NCBI RefSeq assembly: GCF_002752675.1 | Contig: NZ_CP024609.1 | Span: forward strand, 1-64,000 | Direction of reading: 5' to 3' | From: Massilia violaceinigra | GTDB lineage: Bacteria; Pseudomonadota; Gammaproteobacteria; Burkholderiales; Burkholderiaceae_D | Length of the DNA: 64,000 nt | Shown: in pieces, positions 8,767-16,509 of the stretch | Position numbering within the stretch: the first letter of the stretch is position 1 | How the letters are laid out: every line of letters begins with the position of its first letter | Notes under the pieces: model-generated | The model's database searches: none | What the model saw: the letters and a program-made list of their open reading frames with translations, nothing else | What the model was told of the DNA's origin: nothing | Program-made: the position numbers and the translations under genes

Positions 8767-8876
8767 TCCGAGTATATGTTTAAACCCTTTTTGTTGTTGC
8801 TATATGCCTACTAACGCCACTTTGAGGCGCTATGACAGGTTATACGAAAAATGCATCAATAAAACTGTACATGCCG

Positions 8877-8901
8877 GCCCGCAAATATGCGGGCTTTTTT
8901 T
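8877..8901 (+). terminator. Rho-independent terminator before the portal gene
   Basis: GCCCGCA (8877-8883), loop AATA, TGCGGGC (8888-8894), then seven T. It closes the small unit at 8560 and lies directly before the portal start. Confidence 0.85.
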
Positions 8902-8913
8902 ATGGGTACGCTA

Positions 8914-11166
8914 ATGACTGATGTAGTAGATACAACGCATGAAGAGTACGTACGGGCAGCAACCGAGGGGATGGCGCGCGATGATGACGCCGCCTACATC
9001 GCGCTCGACACGCTGGGCATTACGCTCCTGGCCGAGTTCGCCCAGGCGGTGGTTGACCGCCGTGAAACCGAACAGCGTTGGCTCATGGACCTGCGCCAGT
9101 ATCGCGGACTCTATGATCCGGACGTGGAAGCGAAGTTCGGGAAGAACCGGTCCAGGGCGTTTGTGCGCCTGACGCGCGTGAAGGTGAAAACCGCCAACGC
9201 GCGCGTCGCCGACCTGCTGTTCCCGACGACGTCGGACCGCAACTGGACGGCCGAACCGACCGCCGTCCCCTCCGTCGACCGCGACACCAAGCGCAAGCTG
9301 ATCAGTCAGATCGTCGCGAAAACGGGTGTGGTGCCGGCGAAGCGCGAGCTGGACGCCGCGATCGCCAAGCTGGTCAAGATGGCCGCCGACAAAATGACGA
9401 AGGTCATGGACGACCAGCTGGCCGAGGCCCAGTACAAAGGCACGGCCAGGGACGTGCTGCACAGCGGCCACCTGTACGGCACTGGCGTGCTCAAGGCGCC
9501 GCTGGTCGAGCGCAAGACGCGCCAGAAGTTTGTCCAGGTCAATGGAAACTGGGTGATGAAGACCGAGTCGTATATCGTGCCCTTCGTCGCTTATGTGCCC
9601 TTGTGGCGGTTTTACCCGGATATGTCCGCCACCAAGCTGGCCGACTGTGCGTACGTGTTCGAGCAGCACATCATGACGCGCGGCGCGCTCGCCGAACTGG
9701 CCAAGCGCAAGGCGTTTAACGGCGCCAAGATCCGCTCCTACATCCTGGCCAACCCCAAGGGGGCGCAAACCTCGCGGGCCTACGACAATGAGATCCGACA
9801 GATCGGCGAGCGCCAGTCGGCCAAGCTCAATCACGACGGCAACTACGAGGTGGTGGAGCGCTGGGGTTGGATCGGCGGCGAACTGCTGTCGCAGGCCGGC
9901 GTGGACGTCCCCGCAGGCCGGATGCACGAAACGTTTTTCTCGAACGTTTGGATGCTGCCGGACGGGGACGTGATCAAGATCACCCTGCAGCCGATCAACG
10001 GCGTGACCTACCCGTACCACCTGTATTACGCCGACAAGGACGAGACGAGCATCTTCGGCGACGGCTTCGCCTCGATCATGCGGGACGACCAGACCACCGT
10101 CAACGCGGCCACGCGCATGGTGCTCGACAACGCGGCGTTGTCGGCAGGCCCACAGATCGAGGTGAACATGGCCCTGTTGTCTCCGGCCGAGGACGCGGAC
10201 GACATGTACCCGTTCAAGATATGGAAGCGCACCGGCCAGGACGCCGGCCAGCAGGCAATCAGGGTGCTCAATGTGCCGAACGGGCTGGAAGAACTGCTGC
10301 CCATTGTCGAAATGTTCAAGAAGAACGCCGACGACGTGACGGCCATCCCACGCTACATGCAGGGGGAAAACGCCACTCAGGGCGCCGCCGGCACCGCTTC
10401 GGGCATGTCCATGCTCATGGCGAACGCCTCGATCGTGATGAAGGACCTGATCACGAACTACGACGAGGGCGTGACCAGGCCGTTCATTTCGGACCTGTAC
10501 AAGTGGAACATGCAGTTCAACCCGGACAACAGCTGCAAGGGCGACTTCGACATCAAGGCGCGCGGCACAGCGTCGCTGATGGCGAAGGAAGTGCGTGCGC
10601 AGCAGCTGGACAACTTCGCGGCGACCCTCACCCCCGAGGACGCCCCGTACATCAAACGCGAAGAACTGCTTCGCCAGCGCGCGGAAGCGCACGACCTGTC
10701 GAGCATCATCAAGACCGAGGACGAGGTGGAGGCCGAGCGCAATAATGACGCCGCCAAGGCCGCCGTCGCCCAGCAGCAGCAGATGCAGGACCTTCAAGTG
10801 AAGGTCGCCATGCTGGAGGCCGAGAAGCTGACGCAAGAGGTGGCCAAGCTGGCGGCCGAGGTCACGCGCATCAACGCTATCGCCACCAAGACCAACGTCG
10901 ACGCGGCGTATGCCGGCATGCAGGCTGCCGGCGTGGCGACGGAGCGTCCGGAGATTGCGCCGGCGGGCGACGCCATCTTGAAATCGGCCGGTTGGGTCGA
11001 TTCCACCCCCGGCCAGCCCACTCCCCCAGGATCTGCGGCGCCTGGCGCCGCCCAGCCGGCGATTCCTGATCCGCAGCAGCTCGCCGCCCAGCGTGACCCG
11101 CGCGGCGGCCAGGTCGGCGCCAACGTCGGCGAGCACGCCGGCATCGAGACCGCGGCAATCGAATGA
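8914..11166 (+). CDS. Portal protein
   Basis: The portal is the dodecameric ring through which DNA enters and leaves the head. This 750-residue protein sits between terminase and scaffold, the right place and size for a podoviral portal. It shows early RQYRGLYDPDVEAKF and KVKTANARVADLLFPTTSDR motifs, a central GDGFASIMRDDQTTVNAATR motif, and later a Gln/Ala-rich coiled coil (about residues 600-660) plus a Pro-rich tail. I chose ATG 8914; ATG 8902 is possible and ATG 8887 lies inside the terminator. The stop overlaps the next start as ATGA. Confidence 0.8.
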   Translation: MTDVVDTTHEEYVRAATEGMARDDDAAYIALDTLGITLLAEFAQAVVDRRETEQRWLMDLRQYRGLYDPDVEAKFGKNRSRAFVRLTRVKVKTANARVADLLFPTTSDRNWTAEPTAVPSVDRDTKRKLISQIVAKTGVVPAKRELDAAIAKLVKMAADKMTKVMDDQLAEAQYKGTARDVLHSGHLYGTGVLKAPLVERKTRQKFVQVNGNWVMKTESYIVPFVAYVPLWRFYPDMSATKLADCAYVFEQHIMTRGALAELAKRKAFNGAKIRSYILANPKGAQTSRAYDNEIRQIGERQSAKLNHDGNYEVVERWGWIGGELLSQAGVDVPAGRMHETFFSNVWMLPDGDVIKITLQPINGVTYPYHLYYADKDETSIFGDGFASIMRDDQTTVNAATRMVLDNAALSAGPQIEVNMALLSPAEDADDMYPFKIWKRTGQDAGQQAIRVLNVPNGLEELLPIVEMFKKNADDVTAIPRYMQGENATQGAAGTASGMSMLMANASIVMKDLITNYDEGVTRPFISDLYKWNMQFNPDNSCKGDFDIKARGTASLMAKEVRAQQLDNFAATLTPEDAPYIKREELLRQRAEAHDLSSIIKTEDEVEAERNNDAAKAAVAQQQQMQDLQVKVAMLEAEKLTQEVAKLAAEVTRINAIATKTNVDAAYAGMQAAGVATERPEIAPAGDAILKSAGWVDSTPGQPTPPGSAAPGAAQPAIPDPQQLAAQRDPRGGQVGANVGEHAGIETAAIE

Positions 11167-11411
11167 TGCGCGCCCCCGAACAGCGCCGCGTCGCGATCGC
11201 GAGCGGGTCGGCCGCACTGCTCGAATACCGCGCAATGCCCGAGACAATGATTTTGCTGGACCTGCTCGATGCGCTGGCGGACGAGTATTACGCCGAGCTT
11301 GCGACCATCAAGGTCGACCAGCTCGCATTCAAACAGGGAGCCCTGGCCCAGGTGAACGCCCTGTGCGACATGCTCCGCACCAATAGCGTGCACCGGTCAG
11401 TCCGCGTGTAG
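11163..11411 (+). CDS. Small phage protein between portal and scaffold
   Basis: The product has 82 residues: a basic N-terminus, a hydrophobic middle (MILLDLLDALADEYYAEL) and a helical C-terminus. Translation is coupled to the portal through an ATGA overlap, and a terminator follows at 11433. I do not recognise a family. Its place suggests a head-assembly accessory. Confidence 0.55.
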   Translation: MMRAPEQRRVAIASGSAALLEYRAMPETMILLDLLDALADEYYAELATIKVDQLAFKQGALAQVNALCDMLRTNSVHRSVRV

Positions 11412-11432
11412 AGCACACCGCCGCAGTCCACC

Positions 11433-11456
11433 ACCCGCCCCGAGCGGGTTTTTTTT
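11433..11456 (+). terminator. Rho-independent terminator after the portal operon
   Basis: ACCCGC (11433-11438), loop of five, GCGGGT (11444-11449), then T-run to 11456. It probably tunes the ratio of portal to scaffold and capsid transcripts. Confidence 0.85.
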
Positions 11457-11488
11457 CGCCCAATTGAGCTATTCCACAGGAGATCCAC

Positions 11489-12292
11489 ATGCCAACCACC
11501 CCAAAACAGCAGACAGAGGACGCGGCCGCATTCGCCGCCGAGTTCGACGCGGCCGACGCCGAACCGTCGGCGCAGAGCGAGGACGAGGCGTTCGGCCTGG
11601 CCGAGGAAGCCGGGGCCGGGGCCGAGGACCCCGCCGGCGTCCCAGCGGCGGCATCCGACGCGGGCCCCGCAGCTGCCGAGCCACCCGGCGACGAAGCGCA
11701 GCTGCAGGCCAAGGAGGCCGAGCTGGCGGCCGAGGAAGGGGCGCTCGACACGTCCAGCGTGGGTGAGAGCCAGGAAAGCGAAGACGTCACCGACCCGGCC
11801 GCCGACGCCGGCGCCACCGATGGCACCGACGATCCCGAAAAGGCGCTGGCGGACGACTTCGGCCCTGAGTTCGTGGACCTGATGAAGCGCCTCATTGCCA
11901 AGGTGTGCGCCGACAAAGTGGGCGAGGGCCTGGGAACCCTGTCAAGCACGGTTGACGAAGTCATCCAACACCTGCAGGGCGAGCGCAACGCCAATCACTT
12001 CAAGGCCATCGCGGCGGCGCACGAAGACTTTACCGACATCGTTGAATCGCCTGAATTTAGCGCGTGGAAGGACGGCCAGGAGCCCGCCGAACAAGCGCGC
12101 CTGGCGCAGGTCATCGACGCTGGCAGCACCCAGGAAATCATCGACATGCTCACCGACTACAAGGCATCGAAGGGCGGTGGTGTGGATGACAGCGAAATCG
12201 ACGGCGCCGAAGGCGTGCGGTCGAGCGGCCTGACCCTGCCGAAGGAGCCGTCCGGCGATGACGACTTCGCGGCGGCCTGGAACGAACACTAA
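11489..12292 (+). CDS. Scaffolding protein
   Basis: Scaffold proteins guide capsid assembly and then leave the head. This 267-residue protein is strongly acidic and Ala/Glu/Asp-rich in its first 130 residues, then helical (EFVDLMKRLIAKVCADKVGE, GERNANHFKAIAAAHEDF), and lies directly before the major capsid gene. CAGGAG precedes the ATG at a good distance. Composition and position make the call; there is no catalytic motif to check. Confidence 0.75.
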   Translation: MPTTPKQQTEDAAAFAAEFDAADAEPSAQSEDEAFGLAEEAGAGAEDPAGVPAAASDAGPAAAEPPGDEAQLQAKEAELAAEEGALDTSSVGESQESEDVTDPAADAGATDGTDDPEKALADDFGPEFVDLMKRLIAKVCADKVGEGLGTLSSTVDEVIQHLQGERNANHFKAIAAAHEDFTDIVESPEFSAWKDGQEPAEQARLAQVIDAGSTQEIIDMLTDYKASKGGGVDDSEIDGAEGVRSSGLTLPKEPSGDDDFAAAWNEH

Positions 12293-12306
12293 AGAAGGTG
12301 GCCCGT

Positions 12307-12352
12307 GCCAGTGCGGCTCTCACTGGCGAACGCTGCTGTTGGCGCCCCAACA
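12307..12352 (+). promoter_or_regulatory. Two hairpins in the major-capsid leader
   Basis: GCCAGTG (12307-12313) pairs with CACTGGC (12321-12327). TGTTGG (12337-12342) pairs with CCAACA (12347-12352) around a CGCC loop. Neither has a T-run. They lie in the roughly 117-base leader between scaffold and capsid and could stabilise or process the capsid mRNA; this role is inference. Confidence 0.45.
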
Positions 12353-12409
12353 GATCCACGCATTTCCGCGGCACTCGCCGCTTTCGATTCCCCCTCATTA
12401 GGAAAATCC

Positions 12410-13411
12410 ATGGGCAATACCACTTACGGCGACATCTCGCCGCGTACCGCTGCGTACGCGAACAAGCAACTGCTGAAACGCGCCATCCCTTACCTGTGCC
12501 TCGAAAAGTTCGGCCAGGCCAAGACCCTGCCCGCCAACTCGTCCAAGACCATCGTCTTCCGCCGCTACTCGGCGCTCGACACCACCCCTTCGGCGCTGGT
12601 CGAAGGGGTGACGCCTGGCTCGCTGACCATGGCATCGACCGACGTGCCGTGCATGCTGACCCAGTACGGCTCGATGATCACCATCACCGACATCATCGAA
12701 GACACGCACGAGGACAATGTCCTGAACGAAGCGATCGACCTGCTGGGCGAACAGGCCGCGCAGATGATCGAGCGCATGCGCTACGGCGTGCTGCGCGCCG
12801 GTACCAACGTGGTCTACTCCAACGGCGCCACCCGCGCGGACGTCGTCGCGCCGATCTCGCTGGCGGTACAGCGCAAGATCGTCAAGGCCCTGAAACGCCA
12901 GAACGCGGAGCCGATCACCAAAGTGGTCAAGTCGACGGCGGCATTCGGCACTGAAGCGGTGGCCAAGAGCTACATCGGCCTGATCCACCCGGACATGGAA
13001 TCGGACGTACGCAACATGCTGGGCGCGGACGGCAAGTCGTGCTTCGCGCCGATCGAGAAGTACGGTTCGATGACTCCGTACGAAAACGAGATCGGCAAGG
13101 TCGAAGATGTCCGCTACCTGTCCTCGACCATCTTCGTCCCCTTCGTCAATGCCGGCGGCGACAAGGGCCTGATGACTTCCACGGCCGGCGTGAAGGCCGA
13201 CGTCTACCCGGCGCTGTACATCGCAACCAACGCGTATGCGGTCGTGGCGCTCAAGGGCATGTTCGCGCTCACTCCCATGGTGGTCAACGCGAAGCCGAGC
13301 GACTCGGACCCGCTGGCGCAGCGCGGTCGCGTGGCGTGGAAGGCGATGCAGGGCGCCGTGATCCTCAACGACCAGTGGATGGTGCGCGGCGAGTTCGCCG
13401 TCACCGCATAA
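12410..13411 (+). CDS. Major capsid protein, N4-gp56 type
   Basis: This 333-residue protein closely matches the pattern of the N4-gp56 family of major capsid proteins. It has YGDISPRTAAYANKQLLKRA at the start, then FGQAKTLPANSSKTIVFRRY, LTQYGSMITITDIIEDTHED, MIERMRYGVLRAGTNVVY and GSMTPYENEIGKVEDVRY. ATG 12410 is chosen because AGGAAAA precedes it and conserved family sequence begins there; an upstream in-frame extension to 12305 runs through the leader hairpins. It follows the scaffold gene and is followed by a terminator. Confidence 0.93.
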   Translation: MGNTTYGDISPRTAAYANKQLLKRAIPYLCLEKFGQAKTLPANSSKTIVFRRYSALDTTPSALVEGVTPGSLTMASTDVPCMLTQYGSMITITDIIEDTHEDNVLNEAIDLLGEQAAQMIERMRYGVLRAGTNVVYSNGATRADVVAPISLAVQRKIVKALKRQNAEPITKVVKSTAAFGTEAVAKSYIGLIHPDMESDVRNMLGADGKSCFAPIEKYGSMTPYENEIGKVEDVRYLSSTIFVPFVNAGGDKGLMTSTAGVKADVYPALYIATNAYAVVALKGMFALTPMVVNAKPSDSDPLAQRGRVAWKAMQGAVILNDQWMVRGEFAVTA

Positions 13412-13430
13412 CCCCCACCGCCAGCACATG

Positions 13431-13454
13431 AACGCCCGCTTCGGTGGGCGTTTT
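13431..13454 (+). terminator. Terminator after the major capsid gene
   Basis: AACGCCC (13431-13437) pairs with GGGCGTT (13446-13452), followed by a short T-run. Placed after the highest-demand gene, it may act as a partial terminator or message stabiliser. Confidence 0.7.
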
Positions 13455-13484
13455 GCATTTCCCCTCAAATTCAGGAGCACCACC

Positions 13485-13838
13485 ATGGCAGCAAAAGAAA
13501 CCTCCAGCGTTACCACCATCGATGACGAGCCCAAGCCGGTCGAAATCAAGAAGGGCATCGACATCGCTGTCGTTGACCATGGCGACAATCTGTCGGGCGA
13601 GAAGGTTCAAGTCACGATCGCCAACGGCGTGGGAGAGCTCGGCCGCCAGTCCGTTTTCCTGAGCCTCAACGGCCATGGCTTCAACGTGCCGCGCGGCGTC
13701 CCGTGCGTTGTGCCTGTCGAAGTGTCCGCCATCCTGGAAAACGCCACGATGACCGAGTACGAAGCCGGGGCGCACGGCGCCACGATCGAACGCGAAGTGC
13801 AGCGCTTTAGCTATACCATCAAGCATCTGCGCAAGTAA
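13485..13838 (+). CDS. Small head-associated phage protein
   Basis: The 117-residue product starts at ATG 13485 behind a clear CAGGAG site. It begins with a polar, Lys/Glu-rich segment and continues as a beta-rich domain with GVGELGRQSVFLSLNGHGFN and VPCVVPVEVSAILENATMTE. Genes directly after N4-gp56 capsids are often head-decoration or head-completion proteins, so that role is inferred from position. I cannot assign a family. Confidence 0.55.
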   Translation: MAAKETSSVTTIDDEPKPVEIKKGIDIAVVDHGDNLSGEKVQVTIANGVGELGRQSVFLSLNGHGFNVPRGVPCVVPVEVSAILENATMTEYEAGAHGATIEREVQRFSYTIKHLRK

Positions 13839-13847
13839 GCCGCCGCC

Positions 13848-14477
13848 ATGGCGAACCTCTCCGACTTCTTTTCGTACGTGCTGCCTTACGTGACGGGTTG
13901 TTCCTACCCGCTCGCTGAACAGCATATCCGTGACATCTGCATCGACCTCTGCACGCACGCGCCGGTCGCCCAGGTGGCAATCGATCCGCTCGATGTGATC
14001 AGCGGGGAGCGGCAATACGACATCGATACCCCGTCCGGAACAGTGGCGACGGCCATCCTTGAGGCGGCGTACTACGCGCGGCCGCTACGGGTCTTTAAGA
14101 CCGGGGACATGCACATGGCGTCGCTGCAGGAGCGAACCGGGGAGCCGTGGGGCATTCAGCAAGCGGCCGCGAACGTTTTTACCCTCGACGCCACGCCGAC
14201 CCACGACGCCGCCCAGGCAATCAAGCTGCTGGTGGCCACCAAGCCCACACGCACGGCCGACACAGTCGCCGATGTCCTGCTGGACGACTATGCCTTCGAG
14301 ATAGGGCAGGGCGTTGTAGGACGTCTGATGCGGATAACGGGGCACGAGTTCGCCAATCCCGCGGCGGCAGGCCTCTACACCCGGGACTACGAGATTGCGC
14401 GCACCACCGCGCGGATACGCGCCGAGCGCTCGTTCGGTCGCACCACCACGCAGGTCCGGGCCCGCGCCTTCGGCTAA
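13848..14477 (+). CDS. Head-tail connector-like protein
   Basis: This 209-residue protein begins MANLSDFFSYVLPYVTGCSY and contains AEQHIRDICIDLCTHAPVAQ and a long C-terminal helix with RDYEIARTTARIRAERSFGR. This combination is typical of podoviral adaptor proteins that dock under the portal. It follows the capsid genes and precedes a gene (15439) that is probably the next ring protein, but the two are now separated by a response-regulator cassette. The role is inferred from position and helical pattern. Confidence 0.6.
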   Translation: MANLSDFFSYVLPYVTGCSYPLAEQHIRDICIDLCTHAPVAQVAIDPLDVISGERQYDIDTPSGTVATAILEAAYYARPLRVFKTGDMHMASLQERTGEPWGIQQAAANVFTLDATPTHDAAQAIKLLVATKPTRTADTVADVLLDDYAFEIGQGVVGRLMRITGHEFANPAAAGLYTRDYEIARTTARIRAERSFGRTTTQVRARAFG

Positions 14478-14502
14478 CACCCTCCAGGGCGCAAGGATTC
14501 GC

Positions 14503-14647
14503 ATGCCAACCACGATCGCCAGGGCGCCGTTGTCGGCCGCGCTGCCCGTCTGCTGCAGGACCACGAGTACATACGCCTGACCCAGCCGGAAATGCTCGAC
14601 GGGCTGATCGGCAGACAGCCCGAGGCCGCGCTGTAACCCGTCCATCT
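14503..14647 (+). pseudogene. Decayed 5' copy of the connector gene at 15439
   Basis: Reading from ATG 14503 gives MPTTIA and then a frameshift; the shifted frame reads ARLLQDHEYIRLTQPEMLDG, then LIGRQPEAAL. This mirrors the start of the gene at 15439 (MPTIIV, ASRLLQDHEHTRWPQSELLD, LIDGQREAAL). A two-base loss turns the next codons into a stop, and the match ends at CCCGTCCATCT (14637-14647). The copy still has an AAGGA ribosome site, which the intact gene lacks. It is the original gene start, stranded by the insertion of 14648-15438. Confidence 0.8.
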
Positions 14648-14685
14648 AAGAGTTGTGTGCGACTACGGACCCTTGGTTAAAAAAG

Positions 14686-15075
14686 CTAGTCCGTCGCATC
14701 GGTCCAGCCAGGCAAGAGTTTTCTTAATGCGCCTTTTAACTCATCAATTTCAACTGGCTTACTAAGGTAACTGTCGAACCCAGCGGCAAGCAGATTTTCT
14801 TTGTCGCCCATCATTGCCATTGCTGTCAGAGCAATGATGGGGATGGACGAATATTGAGGGTCAGACTTTAAAGTCTGGACGATTTGAAAACCGTCTAAAT
14901 GCGGCATTTGAATATCACAAATGATCAAGTCAGGAATTTCAGATTTGCTGATCGCAAGCCCAGCGGGACCGTTTAATGCAGGTATTACTAAAAATCCCCA
15001 GACATTCATGACAAATATCATCAAATCCATGTTGATTTCGTTGTCATCTATTAATAAAACTCTCTTTGAATTCAT
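14686..15075 (-). CDS. Single-domain response regulator (CheY/DivK-like receiver)
   Basis: The 129-residue protein is a lone receiver domain. It has the acidic pair D10-D11 in LLIDDNEIN, the phospho-acceptor D54 in LIICDIQMPHLDG, T84 in ALTAMAM and K106 in YLSKPVE. No output domain follows, so it would act by protein contact or as a phosphate relay. It is AT-rich and on the minus strand, against all neighbouring phage genes, and belongs to the inserted cassette at 14.65-15.44 kb. The gene at 15115-15297 precedes it by 39 bases and is likely in the same transcript. No kinase is present nearby, so it probably joins a host phosphorelay. Confidence 0.88.
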   Translation of the reverse strand: MNSKRVLLIDDNEINMDLMIFVMNVWGFLVIPALNGPAGLAISKSEIPDLIICDIQMPHLDGFQIVQTLKSDPQYSSIPIIALTAMAMMGDKENLLAAGFDSYLSKPVEIDELKGALRKLLPGWTDATD

Positions 15076-15114
15076 TTTTAGTTTTTATTAATAACACAAA
15101 TTTCCTAGAGAAGA

Positions 15115-15297
15115 CTACTGTAAAAGTACTATCCGTTCGGTGAGGCTTCTCCACTGTTCCAAGGTGATTTGGCCAGAATCGTAAGCTTTATCTAGCTTTT
15201 GACGAAGTTCAAAAATTCGAAGGTGGCAATTATGAGCATTTTTATCAACTTTTAAGATTGAGGCTTCGAGTTCTACAAAAACTTGATCCAAATTCAT
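15115..15297 (-). CDS. Small helical partner of the response regulator
   Basis: The product is 60 residues, almost entirely helical and charged (LEASILKVDKNAHNCHLRIF, ELRQKLDKAYDSGQITLEQW). AAGGG lies about six bases before the ATG. It shares the low GC and strand of the receiver gene and lies just upstream of it. It has no conserved phospho-histidine block, so I do not call it an Hpt protein. It could be an adaptor or a regulator of the receiver. Confidence 0.55.
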   Translation of the reverse strand: MNLDQVFVELEASILKVDKNAHNCHLRIFELRQKLDKAYDSGQITLEQWRSLTERIVLLQ

Positions 15298-15331
15298 TAA
15301 TGCCCTTAGAGAGAGATTGCCAATATTGCAG

Positions 15332-15412
15332 TTAAAACAACCTTGCCATCTGACACGTCTTTACTAAATTCATTTCTTCCAGCATACGCTTCTTCGCATC
15401 TTCATGAAACAT
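15332..15412 (-). CDS. Possible 26-residue small ORF at the start of the cassette
   Basis: From ATG 15412 the frame reads MFHEDAKKRMLEEMNLVKTC, then QMARLF and stop. GGAACG precedes it. It may be a small protein, a leader peptide or the tail of a lost gene. It lies upstream of the two cassette genes on the same strand. Confidence 0.3.
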   Translation of the reverse strand: MFHEDAKKRMLEEMNLVKTCQMARLF

Positions 15413-15438
15413 ACGTTCCATATTCACCACACATCGCT

Positions 15439-16059
15439 ATGCCAACCATAATAGTTAGCGCTATAGTCCAGCGCGCTTCACGCCTGCTTCAAGATCATGA
15501 GCACACACGCTGGCCCCAGTCTGAATTGCTCGACTGGCTGATCGACGGTCAGCGCGAGGCCGCGCTAATAAACCCGTCCATCTTCATGCGCACCACACCG
15601 GTGACGCTCGTCGTCGGTACCTTGCAGCATTTGCCGATCGACGGCAAGGCGTTGCTGGATGTGCCGCGCAATGCCAACGGCCACGCGGTCACGCGCATTG
15701 CCCGCAAAGCGCTCGACGCCCAAGTGCCCGACTGGCACTCGCCGGCGCGCGCCAAAGCAAAGGTTCTGCACTTCTGCTTTTCCGGGGACGACCCGAAGAC
15801 CTTTTATGTCTTCCCCCCTTCACCTGGCGGCAATGCAGTGACGGCGGTCTACGAGGCGATCCCGCCAGCGCTGACTCTGAACGATCCGATTTCGCTCGAT
15901 GACAGCTACGTCGGCGCGCTGCTCGACTACCTCATGTACCGCGCCTACGAAAAGGATAGCGAGTACGCGCCAGAAAACGCCGGCTTCGCGGCCCTGCACC
16001 GGGGCGCCTTCAACGCCCTTGTCAAAGGCAAGGCGCCGCCGGCCGCTCCATCCACCTGA
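15439..16059 (+). CDS. Phage connector/tail-tube-type protein with a replaced 5' end
   Basis: The 206-residue protein reads ASRLLQDHEHTRWPQSELLD then WLIDGQREAAL, followed by a beta-rich body with TLVVGTLQHLPIDGKALL and YVFPPSPGGNAVTAVYEAIP. It resembles phage proteins annotated as DUF6682, often found between connectors and tail genes; this is from memory. The first 50 or so codons are AT-richer than the rest and no good ribosome site precedes ATG 15439, whereas the stranded old copy at 14503 keeps one. TTG 15343 is a weaker start. The gene appears to have been re-made by the inserted cassette. Confidence 0.65.
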   Translation: MPTIIVSAIVQRASRLLQDHEHTRWPQSELLDWLIDGQREAALINPSIFMRTTPVTLVVGTLQHLPIDGKALLDVPRNANGHAVTRIARKALDAQVPDWHSPARAKAKVLHFCFSGDDPKTFYVFPPSPGGNAVTAVYEAIPPALTLNDPISLDDSYVGALLDYLMYRAYEKDSEYAPENAGFAALHRGAFNALVKGKAPPAAPST

Positions 16060-16089
16060 TTTCCCCTCACATTCATATAGGAGCCTCCC

Positions 16090-16500
16090 ATGGCTGGATT
16101 ATCCGTTTACGCCGAAACGGCGATACTGAACGCGCTGCTGCGCGGTACGAATTTCGTCGCTCCGCCCAGCGCTGCGTTGCGCCTCGCTCTCTGCACAGCC
16201 GACCCGACCGACGCGGGCAACTTGAACGAGATCGCGTCCGGCACGTGGTACACGCGCCAGTTGACCGGCGCATTTACCGCGCCGGCACCCGGCGGCGCCG
16301 GGCAACAGGTATCGAACGCGTCTTCGATCACCTTCCCCGCGGTGACCGGTGCGGCCATCACCGTGACCCACGTCGCCGTCTTTGACGCCCTCAATGCAGG
16401 GAACATGCTGTTCTCTGCCCCGATGCTGTCCTCAAAGACGCTGCAAGTAGGCGATGTGCTGTCTTTTGCGCCCGGCACGCTCATCGGAAATCTGAACTAA
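16090..16500 (+). CDS. Phage tail fibre-type small protein
   Basis: The 136-residue product has the pattern seen in short proteins annotated as phage tail fibre. It shows LSVYAETAILNALLRGTNF, LRLALCTADPTDAGNLNEI, WYTRQLTGAF and a C-terminal THVAVFDALNAGNMLFSAPM. AGGAG precedes the start. It leads the run of tail genes up to 20.3 kb. Confidence 0.7.
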   Translation: MAGLSVYAETAILNALLRGTNFVAPPSAALRLALCTADPTDAGNLNEIASGTWYTRQLTGAFTAPAPGGAGQQVSNASSITFPAVTGAAITVTHVAVFDALNAGNMLFSAPMLSSKTLQVGDVLSFAPGTLIGNLN

Positions 16501-16509
16501 GCGCCCGCG

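Noticed and set aside
8911..11247. Long open frame of 778 codons on the minus strand opposite the portal gene
   Set aside because: Its product is His/Arg/Val-Leu shadow composition of a GC-rich gene, with no domain or neighbour to support it.
12398..13588. 396-codon minus-strand frame opposite the capsid gene
   Set aside because: The plus strand encodes an obvious N4-gp56 capsid protein; the minus frame is a shadow.
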